A DNA stretch of 64,000 nucleotides from assembly GCF_047495875.1 (NCBI RefSeq), contig NC_092473.1:12863733-12927732 (forward strand), read 5' to 3'. Below the pieces are notes generated by a model. The model saw only the letters and a program-made list of their open reading frames with translations, had not been told where the DNA came from and searched no databases. The DNA comes from Pithys albifrons albifrons (lineage: Eukaryota; Chordata; Aves; Passeriformes; Thamnophilidae). Below, one piece after another: positions 59,901-64,000 of this stretch. Numbering within the stretch: the stretch's first letter is position 1; each line of letters opens with the position of its first letter. Made by a program: the position numbers and the translations under genes.

Positions 59901-62900
59901 ATTGGTTATTCTTGATAAAACCTTTCAACTGTGGAGGTCCTGCTGGTTCCCCTGGGTGTAGAGCATAGCCAGGATGAATTCTGTGGAGTATCTCTGAAGA
60001 CAATGAATATGAGCTTGTTTTCTGTCTTGAGTATAAGGAATATTTTAGAAGAGAAGCATTAAATGGTAGAAACGTGCAGAGATTTTCTTTCAAAACTGGC
60101 TGAATCATAGCTAGGTTTTTCAGCCTTCCTGGCAGCCTTAGAGTCTGTGCTCTGTGGCTCATACTTGAGACTGAGTGCTATTCCAGTAATGAGATTAATC
60201 TTGCCATTAAAATTAACTGTGGAGTGTGATGGTTACTTTGGGTTTATTCTGAGATGTAGGAGTGTGTCTGTGATGTAAGAGAGGTGTTATAAATACTAGT
60301 TGTGCCATTAATTCTGAATCATCATGTGCTTTTTTGGATTTTCCCTGGCAATACTCAAAAGTGGGAGTTTTATTTCAATCTCTTCCTTCTTGTGTCCTCC
60401 CCATGTTGTGCCAGCCTTGATTTGTGCTCAGTCACTAACCCAAGAGAGTAAAATGCAATGAAACACTCAGAAAACACTCACATTGTGTCCTTATATCAAA
60501 CTCCAGGCAAGCAAAAAAGAATTGTGTTCCAGGTCCTAAACCCAATACTCTGAAATAGTTTCACACACTTTGACCAGATAAATGCAGAGAGAATTGTATT
60601 TAAAGCATCTACAAGTAAGCCCAGGGAGTTCAGAGCCCAGTACTCTGAAACATAACTCTTCTGCTCTGGGAATGGGCTGTTGATGCAGTGCATGAGCCAG
60701 GCTGGGTCACCTTCCCCCAGGGCTGTGCTCCCTGCACCTTTCCCAGTTAATTGTGTAGCCAGAAGGGAGCCCTGGCCCTCTGGGTAAGCTCCCAGAAATC
60801 TGGCTGAGTTCTACTGTGCCAGTCAAGTCTTGAGAGCTCTTTGCATGGCTGAGATCCATGGAGAGCATTATCTTGGTGCTTTGCTCATCTTTCAGCTTTC
60901 ACGGGCAGTGGAGTGAAGGGAGGGACCCCTCTTGAAGAGTTGTTGGGATCACCTTAGGAAGTTTTATCTAAGACTATTGTAATATTTTTTAAAACTTTAG
61001 GATTGATGTAAAGAACTGCAACCTCATCAAGAACATTTTGGCCTATATATAAAATAGTCTAAAACTCTCAGTTATTCTTAGTAACCACTTTGCTTTGCCT
61101 TCATTTGGAGCCCATAGCACAGAGTTTCAAGGAGATGTGTCAGGGATCCTCTAGAGCTGTCTCCTCCCATCTATCAGTTTAAATGGTTCTGGAAAAAGTA
61201 TTCCTGCTCCTCATTCAGGTGTTATTTCAGTGCTTTAAAAGTCACTTGGTGTTTCCATGAAAACCTTGCTGCTGGCTCCTTCAAGGTACCTCCAAACAAA
61301 AAGGGTAATGGGGGGAGGAAGCTGGAAGTGCTCTAATAAGACTGCAGAGGTTGTTGTGCTGATCTGGGAGGTTTAAGGTCACCTTTCAGCACAAGGGAAC
61401 TTTAAAACGAAGCACAGGCACGTATGTTGTGTGAACTCACTTTGGGGAAAAGAATTATGTGAAAAAATGAAAATGGTTTCAGTTAAGGAATGACCATGTA
61501 ATAACATAATGCAGGGAAAGCTAATGAGCTGCTTCAGGGTATCTCAATGTCATTTATTTAGTTGGCCCCGTCTGAAGGGCAGGGGCTCATTCTACTATTC
61601 CACATGCCTGGTTGTGCTGCACCAGTTCTCTTGTTCTGTCTGCAAATTATGTTTTTGTAGAAAAAGATGTTGGCAGTTGTCCATGTTCAGTTCAACTCCA
61701 TGGCACACACAGAATTGATTCAGAATTGCTGTGTGTGACCAGGCCCCTCGTGCAGCACAACTGCCACTGGCTTGGGAAGTCAGAGAGCCACAGAAAATGA
61801 TGACACAAGAGTTGCATAAATGCTGCCATTAAAGGCTGGGGTGGAGATGTAGGTAAACAGCACCTGTGAGGCTCCAAGGACCAATGGCAGGGCACAGAGA
61901 ATGGGATAATGAGGGATGGGAGGGATAAGATCCATTCAGGTTGTAATAGTCGATGTGTGATTAGAATTAGTTTGTTAAATTCCCATTATACCACAAAAAG
62001 ACAGTTTTAATTGATTCTTATGAAGCACTGTATATTTTTTGTTAATTGTTTATATTAAATGCATAGTGAGGTTAATCATCTGCTCAGTTGATTTCTTAAT
62101 ATCCTGAGGGATTTTTGCTGTTGTTCTTTAAATATTTGCTTAAGCAGTAATGCTGGAAATAAGAAACAAAAGGCATTTTATCTTGAACAGAAACAGTGCA
62201 GTGATTTGAATTTCGTATGTTTCTTGTTCTTTCTCAGCAGTTGTTGCTTTCATTAACACAATTCCTTATTTTGAAGAAATTGGTGCCAAACACAGCGAAG
62301 TTCCCCAGTTATTGGTTAATTCTGGGGTAGTGGAGTTAAACAAACAAACAGAAAAAGCCTTAAAGTTAATAGTAAAGATTTTTGTTCCCATCTCCGCTGA
62401 CCTTTTTGAAGGTTTTTATCCTCTGTTCTGCTGCCTGATTATTTAGGGATTCACTGAGCACTTCCCTTGAAGGCCATTCCTTCTGCTGGCCATTGGCATG
62501 AAAATGCAGCTGCCTGAGTGAGACCTCTTTGATCTGGGGAGAGCTTTGTAAAGATACATTAAAGGCAAAGGCGTTTTTTCCCAATGCAAATAATGTCTAT
62601 TCCAAGTCAGATAGTTTGGGGGAGTTGGTTGGTTTTCTTTTAGGGAAGTGAGGTTTGGAGTTTTGATCACAGCGTTGTGGTTTTTCTTTTTTTTCCTTTC
62701 TTTTTTTTTTTTCAATAACTGAAAATACCTGAATGAGTGTTTTATCATTTGGAAAGAAAGACAAACAAAAAACCCAAACCAGCTCTCTGTGGAACATTGT
62801 ATGTTCATGAAAATCCAGTGGGATAATGAATCTTGTACCCTCTGGACAAAATTATATTTAAAGATACTTACAAGGGACTTGATTCTAGTCAAGTAATTGC

Positions 62901-64000
62901 CACGAATATGTCTCTAAGTACTTTTTACTTTATATTGAGGTGCTGATGTTCAGATAATTCAAAATTAGCTCTTACAGGTTCAAAACAGTCCACTGTGCTT
63001 ACAGACAATATTACAATCCAAAACATTTAAATGATACACTAATTTGCAGCACACAACATTGTGTTTACATTTTTTCTTCCTTTGAAACCACATATTTATA
63101 TTAAAATTTCAAATGGTCCATGTTATTCTTTTATACCCCTGAAATCAGTCAGAAACAGAAACTAATCCAACTGCTTCTTGAATGTAAAGACAGGTACAAA
63201 ACTCTGGTTAAGGTTTACCCAGAGGGACAAGTTAAGACTGAACAAAGTCACTTTGGGTACTTAAGGACCATGTGATATGATCCAGTTGTTTTCTGAGTCC
63301 TTAGGTATCAATTTGAGTTTCCTCACCTTCCAGCAGTGCCTCAGTGGAGCAGCTGTGGCTCTTCAGGGTGGTGGCAGAACAGTCTCACTCTCTAAAGGTT
63401 GGATTTTGGAAGGACCCACTTTGCTGCCCACTGGGCATTCACCACCTCTGGCTTGGTGGCATCTCTGCTCAATGTGGTGCCACGTAACAAGAACAGCCCT
63501 GGGAGAGCTGCAGAGGAAGAGAAACATCACTCAGAGATAGTAGGGTTTGTTTTTCTGCTTTGAAACCGTATCTGTGGAGTTTTAAAATATATCCCATTTG
63601 TTTTTCTGATAAAAGCAATGTAATCAGTGAAACTCATCAGCTCATTAATCAGTCCCTTTAAATCATGAATAACTCTGATTTCAGCACTAACTTCAGGGTG
63701 CACTGTTACATTTTCCAGTTTGAGGAACAGCTACTCGGATTTTGAAAAGGAAGTGTTTTTATGACAATAGCTGTATTTTGCTCTAATTTCCCTGCTATTA
63801 TTAAAATATAACTGCAAGTGAGGGAAATCTGATGATGCTTACTCACTAAAAGGAGATTTTATTACTTTTAGTGTATTACAGGCTTTATTGTCCTTAGTGT
63901 TACTAATTAGTTAACACAAGTATTTTGATTTTTGTGTATAAGTGCTTACTAATTATTTTATCATGAGAAAAAAATGAATGGGGTCCAAGTGCCCTATTAA
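56905..64000. other. Unique non-coding DNA
   Basis: AT-rich, nothing coding recognised. The segment at 57540-57860 is dense in TAAT/ATTA and could be conserved. Domain-free frames at 58596-59494, 61509-61895 and 62443-62892 look like chance. A T-rich tract is at 62685-62712. Confidence 0.55.
57540..57860. promoter_or_regulatory. Possible conserved non-coding element
   Basis: A long non-repetitive AT-rich stretch with many ATTA/TAAT cores (GAATTAATTTTAACC, CAATTAATACAC, GAATTACTTAGG) and evenly spaced mixed motifs. This resembles deeply conserved vertebrate enhancers in texture only. Confidence 0.17.

Noticed and set aside
1..64000. CRISPR arrays, operons, tRNA genes, prokaryotic features
   Set aside because: No regularly spaced identical repeats with unique spacers, no gene clusters, and no tRNA B-box-like GGTTCGAATCC found on reading. 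The repeat content is avian.

Overview
The window looks like a piece of a bird nuclear genome. It is mostly AT-rich single-copy DNA with no dense coding. Six segments match CR1 non-LTR retrotransposons, several ending in the (ATTCTATG)n tail typical of avian CR1. Two more match a common avian ERVL-type LTR recognised from memory. There is no bacterial-style gene packing, operon, CRISPR array, tRNA gene or intact protein-coding gene. Almost every open frame is short and falls in single-copy noise, a repeat or a GC-rich patch.

Layout. 1-5.2 kb: unique DNA with three inverted repeats. 5.26-5.75 kb: CR1 with an open stretch of ORF2 C-terminus. 8.39-8.46 kb: a (GATA)n microsatellite. 9.04-9.89 kb: a solo ERVL-type LTR on the minus strand, interrupted by a younger plus-strand CR1 (9.15-9.43 kb). 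12.25-12.53 kb: a complete-looking SINE on the minus strand with a 5S rRNA-derived head; this is the most unusual element here. 12.7-13.4 kb: homeobox/POU-motif-rich DNA that may be a conserved enhancer. 15.15-15.74 kb: a GC-rich promoter-like or LTR-like block. 17.59-17.99 kb: the only clear CpG island, with a CTCF-like site, followed at once by a minus-strand CR1 (18.09-18.46 kb). 20.85-20.99 kb and 32.58-32.87 kb: two weak exon candidates. 22.4 kb: an (ATTT)n microsatellite. 26.64 kb, 37.96 kb and 49.39 kb: further CR1 pieces. 37.12-37.44 kb: an 84-bp minisatellite with a two-unit higher-order pattern. 43.76 kb: a 59-bp tandem duplication. 56.43-56.90 kb: a second, older ERVL-type LTR, plus strand. 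The rest is intergenic or intronic sequence.

The most economical reading is a large intron or gene-poor interval. One CpG island may mark a promoter. By eye the plus strand looks T- and G-rich, which would fit left-to-right transcription, but I did not count it. The transposons give relative ages: the 9-kb LTR predates the CR1 inside it, and three CR1 copies (5.3, 9.1 and 26.6 kb) belong to one closely related subfamily. Names and family assignments rest on remembered consensus features, not on a database search.
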